Of a DNA stretch of 64,000 bases, positions 31,438 through 43,314 are shown in pieces. The notes beneath the pieces were generated by a model. It saw nothing but the letters and a program-made list of their open reading frames with translations. It did no database searches and was not told the DNA's origin. Position 1 is the first letter of the stretch. Every line of letters begins with the position of its first letter. The stretch comes from Leuctra nigra. Lineage: Eukaryota > Arthropoda > Insecta > Plecoptera > Leuctridae. Position numbers and translations under genes: made by a program. The stretch is taken from positions 19,686,345 to 19,750,344 of the forward strand of contig OW203762.1 in the NCBI GenBank assembly GCA_934045905.1, written 5' to 3'.

Positions 31438-33221
31438 GTGATTGTGCATCTCACAGATGATAAGAAATCTCCGTCATCTGCGTGGTCAGTCGAAGTCGAA
31501 CCCAGCACTTCGAGTTGCAGTGAATCAAAATCGACTCATGACGTCAAACTCTTGATGACTCGTAAGTTGACTCATGAGTTGCATTTCCTTGTTTATGTTG
31601 GATTTTCAGCACAAACAAGAAACACTCAGAATAAACGCGTTGATGAGCGAGCATGGGTGACTAAAATAAATAACTTTTGTATCGCATAGGTGAGATTAAA
31701 ATGTAAATTATTGGAGTCGCTCCCTCCGTATGGTGGGTTTAATAAGCAAATCAAAATTACACCAAATTATTAGAAGAAATACTCCATTTACACCACTGAA
31801 TTAACGGCTAAGAGAAAATAATGTAACATAACGTATAACTATTTTGTGCATGGCCATATTGCAATGTAGAATGTGAAAAATAATAATGTTTATTAATAAA
31901 TGCATTATAAACCATGCACCCTGGTCTTAGTTCTTATAAAAACACATTGTTCTCAGCGCCTCAGCCGACAGTCGTGCCTGTGGGATACGAACTCATCCCA
32001 GGCCTGGGACACTACAAGCATCATTTCAACGTCGCAACATGGTCGGCTGCTAAAACAATCTGCCAGGGAGAGGGAGGGCACCTGGTGATTGTAAACTCAG
32101 AAGCGGAATCAGCGGCGATGATGAAGTTCATGACAGTGAAACGTCCAGACTATCATCATTGGGTCGGACTAAGAGAGTCGGAGACAACGCAGGGGCAATA
32201 CTTCACTGTTTTCGGTAGGTCATGCTTGTATCAGGGAATCTTTGATGTTGGTGAAATCGCACTAGGAGGTTACTTAATTCTTGAGTTTTCACGTTTTGAA
32301 AAAAATTACGTTTTCATTGTTTAAAACATGAAACAGTTGACAACTATTGCTTAGCCTTAAACTTTTTACGTTTTAAACAAGGAAAACGTACCTGGTTTCA
32401 AAACGTAAATCTTAAGAATTGGCCCCCTGTATGAAAGAGAAACGATTCATTCCAGTAAAGTTTAGGAAATGTCAAGCAAGTTTGCTCTCTAAATAAATGA
32501 AAGCCTATTGTTATCGATTTTGTTCTTGAACTAACGGATTTATATCTTGCTTATACTCTGGGTATAACGTAACGGGACGCGCGTGGTTCTTCAAAGTGTT
32601 TCTTTTTAGTTTTTCTCCCCACAAAAGGAATTTAAATAAATGTAAGAGGAACGTACATTACAAACTCATAATTTAGACTTAATATGTCAGTTGGGTTGAA
32701 GAATGAAGGTAGGTATATATCTATCCATTTTCTCCATTAATCTTTTTAGCAGAGCAGTCCGCTACCATTAGACCACAGACAATTTACACACATCGTAAAA
32801 ACAAGTAGCCAAAACAGGGTAAATAAAAATAACAGACATGCTTAAGAGAATTTTAGGTCGCTTTCTTCATGAAAGAGACTCTAAATGTGAGCGAAAACGG
32901 CTTCATGAAAATAATAGCCACTTTGGCTCACATTTTAGGGGCGGTTTCAGGAAAAAATATACTTTAGGAAATATTCACTCTGTATTGGCTATTGTTTTTA
33001 CTTTTTACATTGCAGTCTAAGTTGTACCTATTGATAAGGTATGATTGTCCTGTGCAGGTGAACCGATGGCTACGACTGGGTTTACGCGTTGGGACGCGGG
33101 AGAACCAAATGACTCATCCCTTGGCGATGCAATATGGATTCACCCCATTAGAGGAGGCTTGGGCGATTGGCCTTCCACAAACACCAGATCATTCATTTGT
33201 GAACTACAAGCTATCTGTTGA
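31438..33221 (+). CDS. C-type lectin, three exons (N-terminus missing)
   Basis: Exons 31438-31561, 31957-32214 and 33058-33221 join with matching phase (both junctions phase 1) at ctacag|gtg, c|gtaagt, tctcag|cg, tcg|gtaggt and gtgcag|gt. The 181 residues visible begin with a strand-like module (VIVHLTDDKKSPSSAWSVEV), then PQPTVVPVGYELIPGLGHYK and a CTLD: W-SAA-ICQGEGGHLVIVNSEAE, WVGLRES, an EPN motif in WDAGEPNDSS, WIHP, GDW and closing SFICELQ. EPN usually indicates mannose-type, calcium-dependent sugar binding. The two inner cysteines of a canonical CTLD are missing, leaving only the outer pair. Resembles insect secreted CTLs of the LPS-binding/slf type (from memory of the family). The signal-peptide exon was not found; it would lie upstream of an F-family insertion. 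Confidence 0.75.
32215..33057 (+). other. Second visible intron of the C-type lectin gene
   Basis: No additional gene or clear repeat. Two short imperfect inverted tracts occur: gttacttaattcttgagttt...ttttgaaaaaaattacg near 32268-32400 folds with aaaacgtaaatcttaagaatt, and tctaaatgtgagcgaaaacgg / ccactttggctcacattttagg near 32880. Confidence 0.5.
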
Positions 33222-33449
33222 GCTTAGTGAAATATAAATATAATAGCAATATATCATAACATGACACGCAAACTGTTTCTCTTACAAATATTATTATTAG
33301 TTGATCATTTCATCATATTAATAATGATATTTTCTTTTACTGTGCTATTATCTGTTATCAACAGTTATCAACTGCTGTATTTCTTCTGTACCTTTATAAA
33401 CGGGTTTTATCGAGAGTTAATAAAATTTCAACAATTTAGAAAGATTTGC

Positions 33450-33480
33450 TAAATTATACGCTCAGTGTAACGCGTTGATG
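33450..33480 (+). mobile_element. F-family head fragment
   Basis: tacgctcagtgtaacgcgtt then gatgcc: only the head motif survives. Confidence 0.5.
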
Positions 33481-33712
33481 CCTTCTAGCCACAGCATCCG
33501 ATACTGCATCCGATTTGATACGGCCAAATTTCGGTAGCATTTAGGTAAAAATCCGTATGCGTAAAAGAAAGTTCCGAAACTCTTTCTTTTGAACTCTATT
33601 TTTGAAATTATACAACAGATAAGCTTGTGGCAAATTTAGCAACTTCTCTGTGAATATTTGTATTGTTAAATGAATAATGGAGATTGAAGAAGAAAATATA
33701 AATAATACGTAC

Positions 33713-36700
33713 TGCTTCTACTGTGCTGTTGCTGGGGCTGTTGGAGTGCCCTGTATTCCAAGAAAGTTGTATTTTTACAACTTTCGGTTCAACAGTGTCG
33801 TCAAGCACACATGCCACAACCGCGTCATCACCCTGAGAAGATAAGAACATTATTAATAAAGTTGTCTCTGTACCTCGGAGGTAGAAGGGCGGAAGACTAT
33901 ATCCGTGGCTTGACTTGCTCAGATACTATGGCTGCTTTCGTCCAATCCTAGTCGTAATTGTTGAGAACACTGTTTCGGAATCCTATAAAATAAAATGAAT
34001 TGATGTTTGAATTTTCATAGAGTGTTATAAATAACTTACTTGTTATGTCAACTTTATATTTTATAACGTATTATAACGTATATCAGTTTGGGCCCAAAGA
34101 CTGATGTCTTCATATCTTCTATGTATTCTATTATTATTATTGACACCCTGACACTAATGTAGTACTCGGGGTTACTCTGGAATGTCGATAAGCTAAGAAC
34201 TCAATTGCTTTTTGCTAGTTTAATTAACTGAAATATCTTCCTCTGAATATCCTCCTTCTTCTATCTACCTCTGAGGTACAGATCTATAAGTAGTTGTTTA
34301 GCGTTGCAATGTTCTGTAAATAGGGTTATGTTAGGGAAAAAAAATTGCGATGTATTATGATTTTATTGAGTAGTAGACGTTAATGTGTAATTACCTCATA
34401 AGTATAGGCCTAAATTAAAAGATTTTATAAGATAATACATCCTAGTACGATATTTGATAGGAAAGAAACAACTGATTGCGATATATTATTTTGTAAAAGA
34501 ATACAAACCATTTTTTCATCACTCGATAATCCGACAGCAACATAAACTCCCCCTAGAGTTCTCAGCTCGAACTCGTACAAGTCCTTGTTCTGCACAACTG
34601 TCGCTGCTGCAGTGCAATTGTTATTCTTGAAGCAGTCCAATCCGATTCCAAAACAAGACTTTGAGACTTTGCAGGGCTTCATCATCTCGGTTACTCTGTC
34701 TCCAGCCTGGAATATAACGAGATAAATGCTCAGAAACACCGCTCCTCTGTTCTCTAAATACACATTTTTACAATGTTCGTTCGGTAGGTGTACAAATAGT
34801 AGTTTTGATTAATAGTCTTCACAAAAATTGTATTGATATTTATCTTTTAAATGTGGTATTTTCTTATTCCCGATAACATCAAGAATGAGGGAAATTAAAG
34901 GGGACTAACATATGTTCAAAAAAGAATCGAACTTTTTAAATATAATGCTTACGAATAAATTCATTGAGGTGCGGTAGATAACATTGTTTACCTTTCTTAG
35001 TTCGTTCATATTCAAATATTTTCCAAGCTACATCAGTTTGAACGAACCCCTTTTCTGACAGATCCGTGCATTTCTAAACGTGACGGATCATTTTAAATAG
35101 CGCACCAACCAGAGATGGGCACTATCTTAGATGGAAGTATCTTAGATACTATCTTAAGATAGAAGATAGTATCTTCTATCTTCTATCTAGATACATTTGT
35201 GGTGACTATCTTTCATCTTCCATCTAGATACTAGATGAAGTTAGTATCTTCCATCTTTTTCTCCAAAAAGATAGAAGATACTTTTTCATTTGATTATTTT
35301 ATGTTTTTAAAATGTCACACCGTGTCACACTACGTACTACTTTTCCCTCTTTGATTTCTGTGTAGAAGCTAAATATTATCTGTCCATTATTTATGACTTG
35401 AATGCAACAGCAATAAATGTGAACACAAGACAGGAGATGACTTCTAAAACAAGCAACTTTCAAAACCAGGCACTTCGGTTTCCGGTTTCATTTAATCATA
35501 AAATTGTTAAAAATTATTTTCATATAGGTAGTACAGTTTTTGGCGATTGATCGTATTCGTAATAAACCTCGTATTATTTGCCCCCATTCAACGGTTATAC
35601 ATCTACTATTCTGTTCAAGAAATTATTTAATTTATAATTTTTTATGTTGAGGCAAATCATATAATATCCCCATAAAAAACACTTCGTGTAAAAATACCAG
35701 CCAAGTCTCTTCAACAAAAAAAAAATATGAAATCTAAAAATTCTGCACTGAAAAGTAATGATATCAAAAAATTTGCCAAGTCAAAACTTTATTTGAAAAT
35801 CAAAAAATACTTGGCGCATCGTGTACATAAATAGCTTGGAAGTATAATCCAATTATAAATTATACATGAAATATACATACATAGTATACCTATAATGCCC
35901 TAAAAAAACGATGCGCCAAGTATTTTTTGATTTTCAAATAAAGTTTTGACTTGGCAAATTTTTTGATATCATTACTTTTCAGTGCAGAATTTTTAGATTT
36001 CATATTTTTTTTTAGTTGAAGAGACTTGGCTGGTATTTTTACACGAAGTGTTTTTTATGGGGATATCACTCCTTTTTTTAGTTTATTCTAACAACTTGTG
36101 ACACATATGAAATGAACAATTACTAAATTCTTTTAAAAAATCATCACCCTTTACAATTTCGTTACCACTAATGAATAGCAGCGTATGGTCCTAAATAATT
36201 GCTTTAAATGATCTTTCACGAAGAATAGCAAAGGTTTCATTCCAATCAGTCAACCCAGTTCCGAGATATGGAAACACTTCGGTTTTCAAAATGGCTGCTG
36301 AACTTACTGCACTGCCACATAGAATGTATATCTATAAATGATGTGTATCATTTTAGGCTTTCTGAATACGTATTTATTATATAGGAGGGGATTATAATAA
36401 TTTTTTAAATTTGAATGACGTCATTTCCGGTCTCATAAATAGGAAAATTCTATTTGTACTGTTCATATTTAATAGAGATGGCCATCCGAATCGTTTGGCG
36501 CTAGTTTCATACCGATTTGTCTACCAGTTTTTGAGATATGACGTTACTTCCGGTTTAAAAATGGCGGCTGAAATCTCTGACCCCTTGAAGTATATTTGAA
36601 ACATGATTACATTTTATTATAAGCTGTCTGAAATAGTATATTTATTGCATCAACATGTAAATTTGTGAGATTATTAAAATGTGTGACGTCATTTCCGGTT

Positions 36701-38720
36701 TAGGTATGGGAAACTGCAAATATTATTGATGATAATACATAAAGTTGACCGTCTAAATTGTTTTGCGCTGGTTTCGTTGAAATCTATTTAGCCGTTATTG
36801 AGATATGATGTCACTTCCGGTTTCAAAATGGCGGCTTCCGGTTGATTTATGACAAGTCACATGAGACGTCAAAAGTACATACGTTACATAAATATCAAAA
36901 TAATCGGATCAACCTTTGTTGCCAAAAAGCCAATAAATGTATTTCAAATTTCATTACGTCATTTCCGGTTTCTTTAACATAATGTTTAGCCTTTTGCTAC
37001 TTATAATGCATATAGATGACCGTCTGAATCGTTTGGCGCAAATTTCGTTCCGATCGGGCCAACCGTTGACGAGATATGACGTCACTTCCGGTTTTAAAAT
37101 GGCGGCATAAAACCAGTTATAGCAAAAGGCACCTCAGACGCCAAAAGTGCATATGTGGTAAAAATTTCAAATCAATCGGTTCAGCCGTTTAGGCTGTGGC
37201 CTGTTTACCATATTTTAGCTCCACCCTACTACTACTACTGAGATTATTATGAAAACCGCCCTAAAACACTGTTTTCACGGCCCTCTAGCGCGCAAAGGGC
37301 GTAACCTATTGTTCCCAAATTTAGTATATGTGGTGGGGTGGGCCATAGCTCGAAATTTAGATATTTCGCAACAATGTGAGATTTTCCAATTTTAAGATCC
37401 AGTAGGCCGAAAATGCCACTTTGATGCTTACAGTAAAAGTGGGTTTGCTCCAGCCTTTATATGAGAGTGTGCGCGCGCCGTACGACTTGGCTGGCGTGGA
37501 GCGACCGCTCCACTAGATTTACAGTCGCTATTGATTTTCTATAATTTTGCTCATTCATAATCTACGATGAATTAATAAAAAAATCTAAGTATCTTTTATC
37601 TTGTATCTTGTATTTTTCATAAATGAACTATCTTTTATCTTCTATCTTTTCACATTTTCTTAAACATCTTTTATCTTGTATCTTAGATACTAAAGTTGAG
37701 ACTATCTAATTGTATCTTCCATTTAGATACTTTTTTCAAGTATCTTTGCCCATCTCTGGCACCAACGAACGAAAGGAAACCTCTCAATTTTCTAGTTGAT
37801 ACTTCAAAGAGTTGCGAGGTTAAGTCAGTTTGAGTTAAAACCCATTGCTGTCATTTTCTTAGAAAATATTTTGCAATTTTGGAAAATTTTGTACAACGAA
37901 CAGGGGCGAGTAGGCTCAAACTGATGTAAATTCGCAACTATTTGAAGTATCAAAAAGCAAAGACAGAGAGGTTATTTTTTAGATTCTCTGCTAACAAAAG
38001 GGATCAACCACATACAATATTATGTTCACTAACTTTACTGTTTTGCGTTATTTAAGGTGCTGCAAGCGCGAGCGATTTTGCTGCCTTTTGTAAACACTTT
38101 TTGCGATACGATTGGAGACGAAATGGGTAGACCAAATTATTTGAAATTTTAATCGTGATTAGATAAAAGACAAACTTATGGTTATCCCTTGGTACATTTT
38201 TAATATTTTGTTTCGCTAATTAGTAATAATCAGTGGATTTTTGGTGAAAAATTAGCTATTTTCTTGTCTCCCTGGGCGCCGTATAAAATTAAATTTCAAA
38301 AATGTGCCAAAATAACCCTAAGTTTGTCTTTCATCTAATCATGATTAAAATTTGAGATCAATTGGTTTACGGGTTTGGTCTCCAATCGTATCTTAAATTT
38401 CATAGTTTTGCGCGGTTTTGTTGAATAACCGGCGCCTAATTAACGATGCAAGAAGTAAAAATGAAAAAGTGCTACTAATATACAATCAGACTGATCATGT
38501 GAACATCCTGTAAAAGTAACACTCACTTATGAAGCAATTTTTCTCTCTCAATTTTCTAAAACGGCCGAGCGCTAGTATCACCTTAAAAGACCGTATGTTC
38601 GTGTTCTGGATGTAAAACTTAACTTTGTGTTAGATTACGTACCGCTAACATGTTTCTGGCAACATTATCAGGAAACGCCAACACAGCCGTCGCTTTAAAG
38701 AGAAGAGTCCACAGCAGCAT
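33713..38720 (-). CDS. DOMON-B: secreted DOMON-domain protein, three exons, 3' end not found
   Basis: Exons (minus) 38643-38720, 34509-34706 and 33713-33832, all phase 0, with gcg|gtacgt, ttccag|gct, atg|gtttgt, tctcag|ggt and gca|gtacgt. Exon 1 gives a 26-residue start with a signal peptide (MLLWTLLFKATAVLAF). Exon 2 carries CFGIGLDCFKNNNCTAAATV, YEFEL and GGVYVAVGLSSDEKM; exon 3 GDDAVVACVLDD and IQLSWNTGHSNSP. This is the first two-thirds of a DOMON domain, a beta-sandwich that binds haem or sugar in other members. Intron position after DEKM|GDD equals that of DOMON-A. The remaining strands and stop are not visible on the minus strand below 33713, so the gene may be truncated or have a distant last exon. 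Intron 1 holds a hAT MITE with E3 nested inside. Confidence 0.75.
33867..34282. repeat. MITE with TGTACCTC(G/A)GAGGTAGAA ends
   Basis: Left tgtacctcggaggtagaagg and right ctacctctgaggtaca are inverted. It lies in an intron of DOMON-B. A second copy, more diverged, is at about 55139-55407. Confidence 0.6.
35110..37758. mobile_element. hAT MITE rich in TATCTTAGATA, hosting E3
   Basis: Ends CAGAGATGGGCA and TGCCCATCTCTG, flanked by perfect 8-bp duplications gcaccaac (35102-35109 and 37759-37766). The left 190 bp and right 200 bp are made of atctt/tatctagata permutations. The middle is occupied by E3 (35668-37516); without it the MITE would be about 800 bp. Confidence 0.95.
35668..37516 (-). mobile_element. 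E3: composite CRE/ETS element in DOMON-B intron 1
   Basis: Mirror image of E1: palindrome first (35668-36063), then TGACGTCATTTCCGG or TGACGTCACTTCCGG variants near 36416, 36540, 36684, 36806, 36955 and 37077 (three with exact TGACGTCA), a (CTA)n slot near 37225, and the terminal hairpin ...GGAGCGACCGCTCCACTAG. Flanks on the sense strand of the element are A before TC and T after GGGG(A). Sequence is closest to E1, including loop length (about 75-100 bp). Confidence 0.85.
37770..38640 (-). other. Remainder of DOMON-B intron 1
   Basis: No gene. Two inverted phrases around 38100-38400 (gatacgattggagacg...aaattaggttgatttgaaat type and aacccgt...caatcgtatc) suggest a decayed foldback, with matching agataaaagacaaacttatgg and ccctaagtttgtctttcatc. 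Confidence 0.45.
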
Positions 38721-39275
38721 CTAGATAATCACAAATAAAATCTTCGAAATTAACTCTGTCTTCTCACAGTGGATAGGTTCATAATTTTTAATATTAAAAT
38801 TGATTTTCATATTTTATTATTATAAAAGTGACTGACCACAAACTGTCAGTTGCACTTACCTTGTGAAGTATGTTGCAATATTTGAGTCAGAAAGTCAACT
38901 AACCATCTGCTGTATTTATAAGAAAATATATCGATATGGTTGATTAATCAATTAGGTTTTTCTAAAGAAAGTCGAACAGTCCCGTATCTTGCATAAGAAA
39001 TCAGACTATAATGTTGTGATACTTCAGAAATTAAATAATAGTAATCTTATACAATTGTACGTGTGTGGTAGTTTGAACTCCTAGCTGACCGTCTGAGAAG
39101 TATTTTACATCACAGAGATAACCAAACGAAGAATGACACAGTAAATATCAACATTTTGTAATGTGATGTATATTTTATACACAGTTGCATTTTCATTGTA
39201 CCTAACCAATGAGCATGTTAAATTTTATTTATATTTATATGAACAAACCGAATGATATTTTCCAGAAATTTCGAA
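38721..39275. other. Upstream region of DOMON-B
   Basis: 5' flank of the DOMON-B start codon. AT-rich; a TTATAAAAG tract at 38819 lies on the plus strand. No convincing promoter element could be assigned. Confidence 0.3.
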
Positions 39276-39540
39276 AATAAGAGACAATTTGGGTCTAAAT
39301 CACCATGCCAATTTGAGTTTGATCTTATCTCTGGAAGACTATTTTGATTTTTCAACCAACCAGGAGATATTTAACCAATGAACGGATTTCAAACAATTAG
39401 GGTCTGCAAACAGAAAAGGGGGTCTTGACAGTGTGCAAAATTTCAGATCGATCGGTGAAACGGTGTGACCTGTGTATCGGTTTGTAGCAGGCAAAAAAGA
39501 GATCCATGTCAAAAGGGTCAAAAGGAGTCGCTCGCTCAAT
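39276..39540 (+). mobile_element. F-family short-form fragment
   Basis: aataagagacaatttgggtc, aaatttcagatcgatcgg, ending aaaaggagtcgctcgctcaa; matches 13170-13458. Confidence 0.65.
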
Positions 39541-39687
39541 AGACAATAAGACTAACAACAATCAAACGATTTTGATTTTATTTAAATATAATACCTATTG
39601 TATATCCTAGAAGGTAGAGATAGTATGTAGGTACTTATGTGTGGTTAAAATTTCAGATCGATAGGCTTATTGGTATAACCAATAGTG

Positions 39688-40182
39688 CAGGGATCGGCAA
39701 CCCGCGGCTCCGGAGCCGTATGCGGCTCCTTGATGGTTCTTGAATGGCTCTTGATAATTTAAAAAAAATACCTGGAATCGAACATTTTTAAAATTCGACA
39801 AAAAAACGCCCTGCGGGGCAACAATTAGAAGGTTATTTGATTGAGTTTGTTCATTTTTGAGTCCCAAAATCACTTTTAAGTGGTTAAAATTCTGAAAAAC
39901 GCCCTGCGGGGCAATAATTGGAAAGGTTATTTGATTCAGTTTGTTATTTTAGAGTCCCAGAATCAATTTTAAATTCTGAAAATTCTGAAAAACGCCCTGC
40001 GGGGCAACAACTGGGGGACAACGACTGGGGGGGCTTTGTCAAAATATCAAAATAAACTGGTATTTAAAATTTTTATTTTCGGTGTATTACATTTGATTGC
40101 CTCTACTGCGGCTCCCATTATTATCTAATTTATGCATTTTCGGGAAATTGGCTCCTTCACCAAAAAAGGTTATTGACCCCTG
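39688..40182. mobile_element. hAT MITE (CAGGGATCGGCAACC ends), uninterrupted copy
   Basis: Ends CAGGGATCGGCAACC and GGTTATTGACCCCTG; flanks caatagtg and catagtgg are a near 8-bp duplication. Inside, AAAACGCCCTGCGGGGCAA occurs three times about 94 bp apart (39808, 39901, 39994). Provides the empty-site sequence for the E4 insertion in its sister copy (cttttgtcaaaatatcaaaataaactgg type). Confidence 0.85.
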
Positions 40183-40244
40183 CATAGTGGAACTATCACT
40201 GTCGTAAAACAGTAAAATTCTTCTACCATGGATATAACCTAGAC

Positions 40245-41887
40245 CAGGAGTCGTCAACCTGCGGCTCCTTAGTGGTTCTTCTTGAATGGCTCTTTATAAT
40301 GTAAGTAAAGATCTGGAATCGAACAATTTGAAAATTCGAAAAAAAACGCCCTGCTGGGCAACAATGGGAAGGATATTTGATTAAAGTTTGTTCATTTTAG
40401 AGTCATTTTAGAGTTCACTCCCATTTTAGAGTTTAGAGCTTTGTCAAAATATCTAGTGGAGCGGTCGCTCCACCCAGCCAAGTCGTACTGCACACTCACA
40501 CTCACTCTACAAACCGTTACTGCCTAATAAACTGAGGAGCAGACCAACTACTTTTACTGTAAGCAACAGCATGGCATTTTCGGCCTACTGAATCTTAAAA
40601 TTGGAAAATCTCACATTGTTGCAAAATATCTTAATTTCGAGCTATGGCCCAACCCACCCCATATACCAAATTTGGGAACAACAGGTTATGCCATTTGCGA
40701 GCTAGAGGGCCGTGAAAACAGTGAAATATCAGATTCAGATTCAGATTCGCAGATATCAGGAAACGTTGCTATCACCGCCACAGCCTAAACGGCTGAACCG
40801 ATCGATCTGACATTTTTACCACATATGCACTTTTGGCGTCTGATGATACCTTGCCCTTACGAATTTTTTGTGTCGCTATTTTGAAACCGGAAGTGACGTC
40901 ATATCTTAAAAACGGATGGACCGATCGGGACGAAACTGGCGCCAAACTATTTGGACGGTCTTCTTTATGAAATATCAATAGTCGATATAGAAATGTACTA
41001 TTACCGAAACCGGAAATGACGTCATAAAAATGCCAAATCTGAATAAAATCATTTCTTATAACAATAACTACATATTCAGAAGGCTTATAAGTTGCATAAC
41101 ATTTATATATACAAATTTTAGTTGGTAGTGAATTCAGCCGCCATTTTGAAAACCAGAAGTGATGCCATAACTCGAGAACGGCTGGACCAATTAGAACGAG
41201 ACTTCGGCTATACTTTATAGCATATTATTTATAGCATATACATAGTAACAAGCACAACTTTTCTTAGCAACCAAATCTCAAAGGCGTATTTTTTAAAGGA
41301 ATTCTTAAGTTTTGGTGCTACAATATATGTCTCAAGTTGTAAGAATAAACTGAAAAAAGGAGTAAAAAAAAATAAATTAAAAAATAAAACTCCGTGTAAA
41401 AATACTAGCCAAGTCTCTTCAGCTTAAAAAAAATGTATGAAATCTAAAAATTCAGCACTGAAAAGTAGTGATATCAAAAAATTGGCCAAGTCAAAACTTT
41501 TCAAAAAATACTTGGCGCATCGTTTTTCTAGGGTATTATAGTTATATTTTATGTATAGATGAGTATAATGATGTCCGGCCTACTTCTATACTATTTATAG
41601 GCACGATGCGCAAAGTATTTTTTGAAAAGTTTTGACTTGGCCAATTTTTTGATCACTACTTTTCAGTGCTGAATTTTTAGATTTCTTACATTTTTTTAAA
41701 CTGAGAGACTTGGCTGGTATTTTTAAACGGAGTGTTTTTTATGGGGATCAATATTACCTAGGTGGTAATCCAATTTATTATTTTCGGTGTATTGTATTTG
41801 ATTGCCTTTAATGCGGCTCCCATAATTATCTAATTTGTAAATTTTTGGAAAATTAGCTCGTTCACTAAAAAAGGTTGCCGACCCCTG
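40245..41887. mobile_element. hAT MITE, sister copy, hosting E4
   Basis: Ends CAGGAGTCGTCAACC and GGTTGCCGACCCCTG; flanks acctagac and aactagac (7 of 8 identical). One GCCCTGCTGGGC at 40348. Interrupted by E4 at 40453-41746 within tttgtcaaaatat|atcaata. Confidence 0.9.
40453..41746 (+). mobile_element. E4: short composite CRE/ETS element nested in a hAT MITE
   Basis: Starts CTAGTGGAGCGGTCGCTCC, microsatellite slot (CAGATT)n at 40730, ETS-CRE composites at 40887 (CCGGAAGTGACGTCA) and 41010 (CCGGAAATGACGTCA), a decayed third near 41153, then a palindrome (41390-41746) with an 80-bp loop. Compared with the intact sister MITE, one AT is present on each side of the insert: either a 2-bp duplication or insertion between A and T of an element starting TC. 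Confidence 0.85.
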
Positions 41888-41984
41888 AACTAGACGGTGA
41901 ATCCAAAACCTTATAATCAAACAGAGAGTGCCAAGAGTAACAAAGTGCACTCTTTCTCATCGTTGTCTTATTCTGCGCTGGGGC

Positions 41985-42350
41985 CCTATTCTATAACTTT
42001 TAAATTCCAAATTCTGATGGTATTCGATTTAATTCAATGTTAAATGTTTTATTTTGTCCAACAGGTGTTTAGAACCCGAAAATTTAGTAATTTTCGGGTT
42101 CTAAACACCTGTTGGACACAATAAAACTAATAGCATATTCCAAACTATGAAATTATTTTCATTGAACTGTTCTGAATTCACGTCCATAGCCCTATTTTGT
42201 TAACAATTACACTGGAAAAAGATATTGATAAAAATCGATTAAAAAACTCGTCAAGGCCACGCTCACTACCAAGCCCTCTTAAGGCCGGGACCGGATTCCA
42301 TCAGAATGAAATTGGGAAAATGTTCTAGCATAGACCTCCTGGTCGGGACC
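41985..42350. repeat. MITE with CTATTCTA-type ends and an internal perfect hairpin
   Basis: Left ctattctataacttttaaattcc...ttctgatggtattcg and right ggattccatcagaatgaaattgggaaaatgttctagcatag are inverted. Related ends occur at 52320 and 52446-52560. The interior holds a 62-bp hairpin (42056-42117). Confidence 0.65.
42056..42117. repeat. Perfect 29-bp inverted repeat with 4-base loop
   Basis: gtccaacaggtgtttagaac and nine further bases pair without mismatch with 42089-42117 around the loop tagt. Confidence 0.95.
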
Positions 42351-42914
42351 AGAGAGAGGATACGTAAGTTCACTTTTCATAGTAACTATCATGCTTAAGT
42401 CAAGTGACTAATAAAAATGTGTGAAAAAAAACCTGTCGTAAGGCAATGAAAAAATAATATTGGATTCATTAAGACCTCCGTTCACGGAGAGACCAACTCA
42501 AAATTTTAGATATAAGTGTAACATGAGCTCTTTACGATCATTCGTCATCTTGACAGTTGTGATAATAATCCCAGGCTGGCTTCCAGTCACGTACAGCTCG
42601 TAAATAGTCCGAGATAATGTAAACAAACTCACACCACAACATTCCATTCATTCAGTCCATCAACAGAAATTATTTCGATGGCAGATCTCTTGAACTCCAA
42701 GTAAGAATGCCTGGTTCGATTCCCTTTTGCATATATTTTACACTTGTGGATACCATTTTGTGAGGCATGATCTTTTTTTATCTTACCAAGATCTTGCCAA
42801 GTTTATACACAATTTTGCTAACATTTTTATATTATTTATGCTACCATTATGCCATTATTATAAAAGAGATAAGATCTTGGAAACATGTTCTCATTAATAT
42901 ACTTGTAAAATGAT

Positions 42915-43235
42915 CAATGTAACGTAACGCGTTGATAAGTGAGCACATGTACGAGTAATGGTGGTAAAAACCATGCAAAATTTTAGCTTCATTTTAGTCT
43001 TTCCGCCAATTAATAGAATGTATTTTATTTATTATATTTTTAACCTATGAACGGATTTCAAACAAATTTCGGTCTGCAAACCCCAGAGGCGGTCCATACA
43101 CGTGTGCACAATTTCAGCACTATCAGACAAACGAAGCGACCTCGACCTTATAATATGCAGGGAAGAAAAAAACATGTTAAAATAACAGCTAGGTCCGTGC
43201 CATAAGGGCAAATAAGAGACGCTCGCTCGCTCAAT
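42915..43235 (+). mobile_element. F-family short-form fragment
   Basis: Head gtaacgcgttgataagtgagc at 42921, tail gagacgctcgctcgctcaat at 43215; body shortened and diverged. Confidence 0.6.
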
Positions 43236-43314
43236 GATACGATTTAGGGCCGATTTATACAATACCTTGATTAGCTTGCATTGACAAAGTTGTCGTACCA
43301 AACCGGGACTTAAA

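Noticed and set aside
36411..36599. MNDVISGLINRK frame (also at 18960-19148)
   Set aside because: Produced by the CRE array of E elements (mirror copies in E1 and E3); shows frameshifts in other copies, so not a conserved protein.
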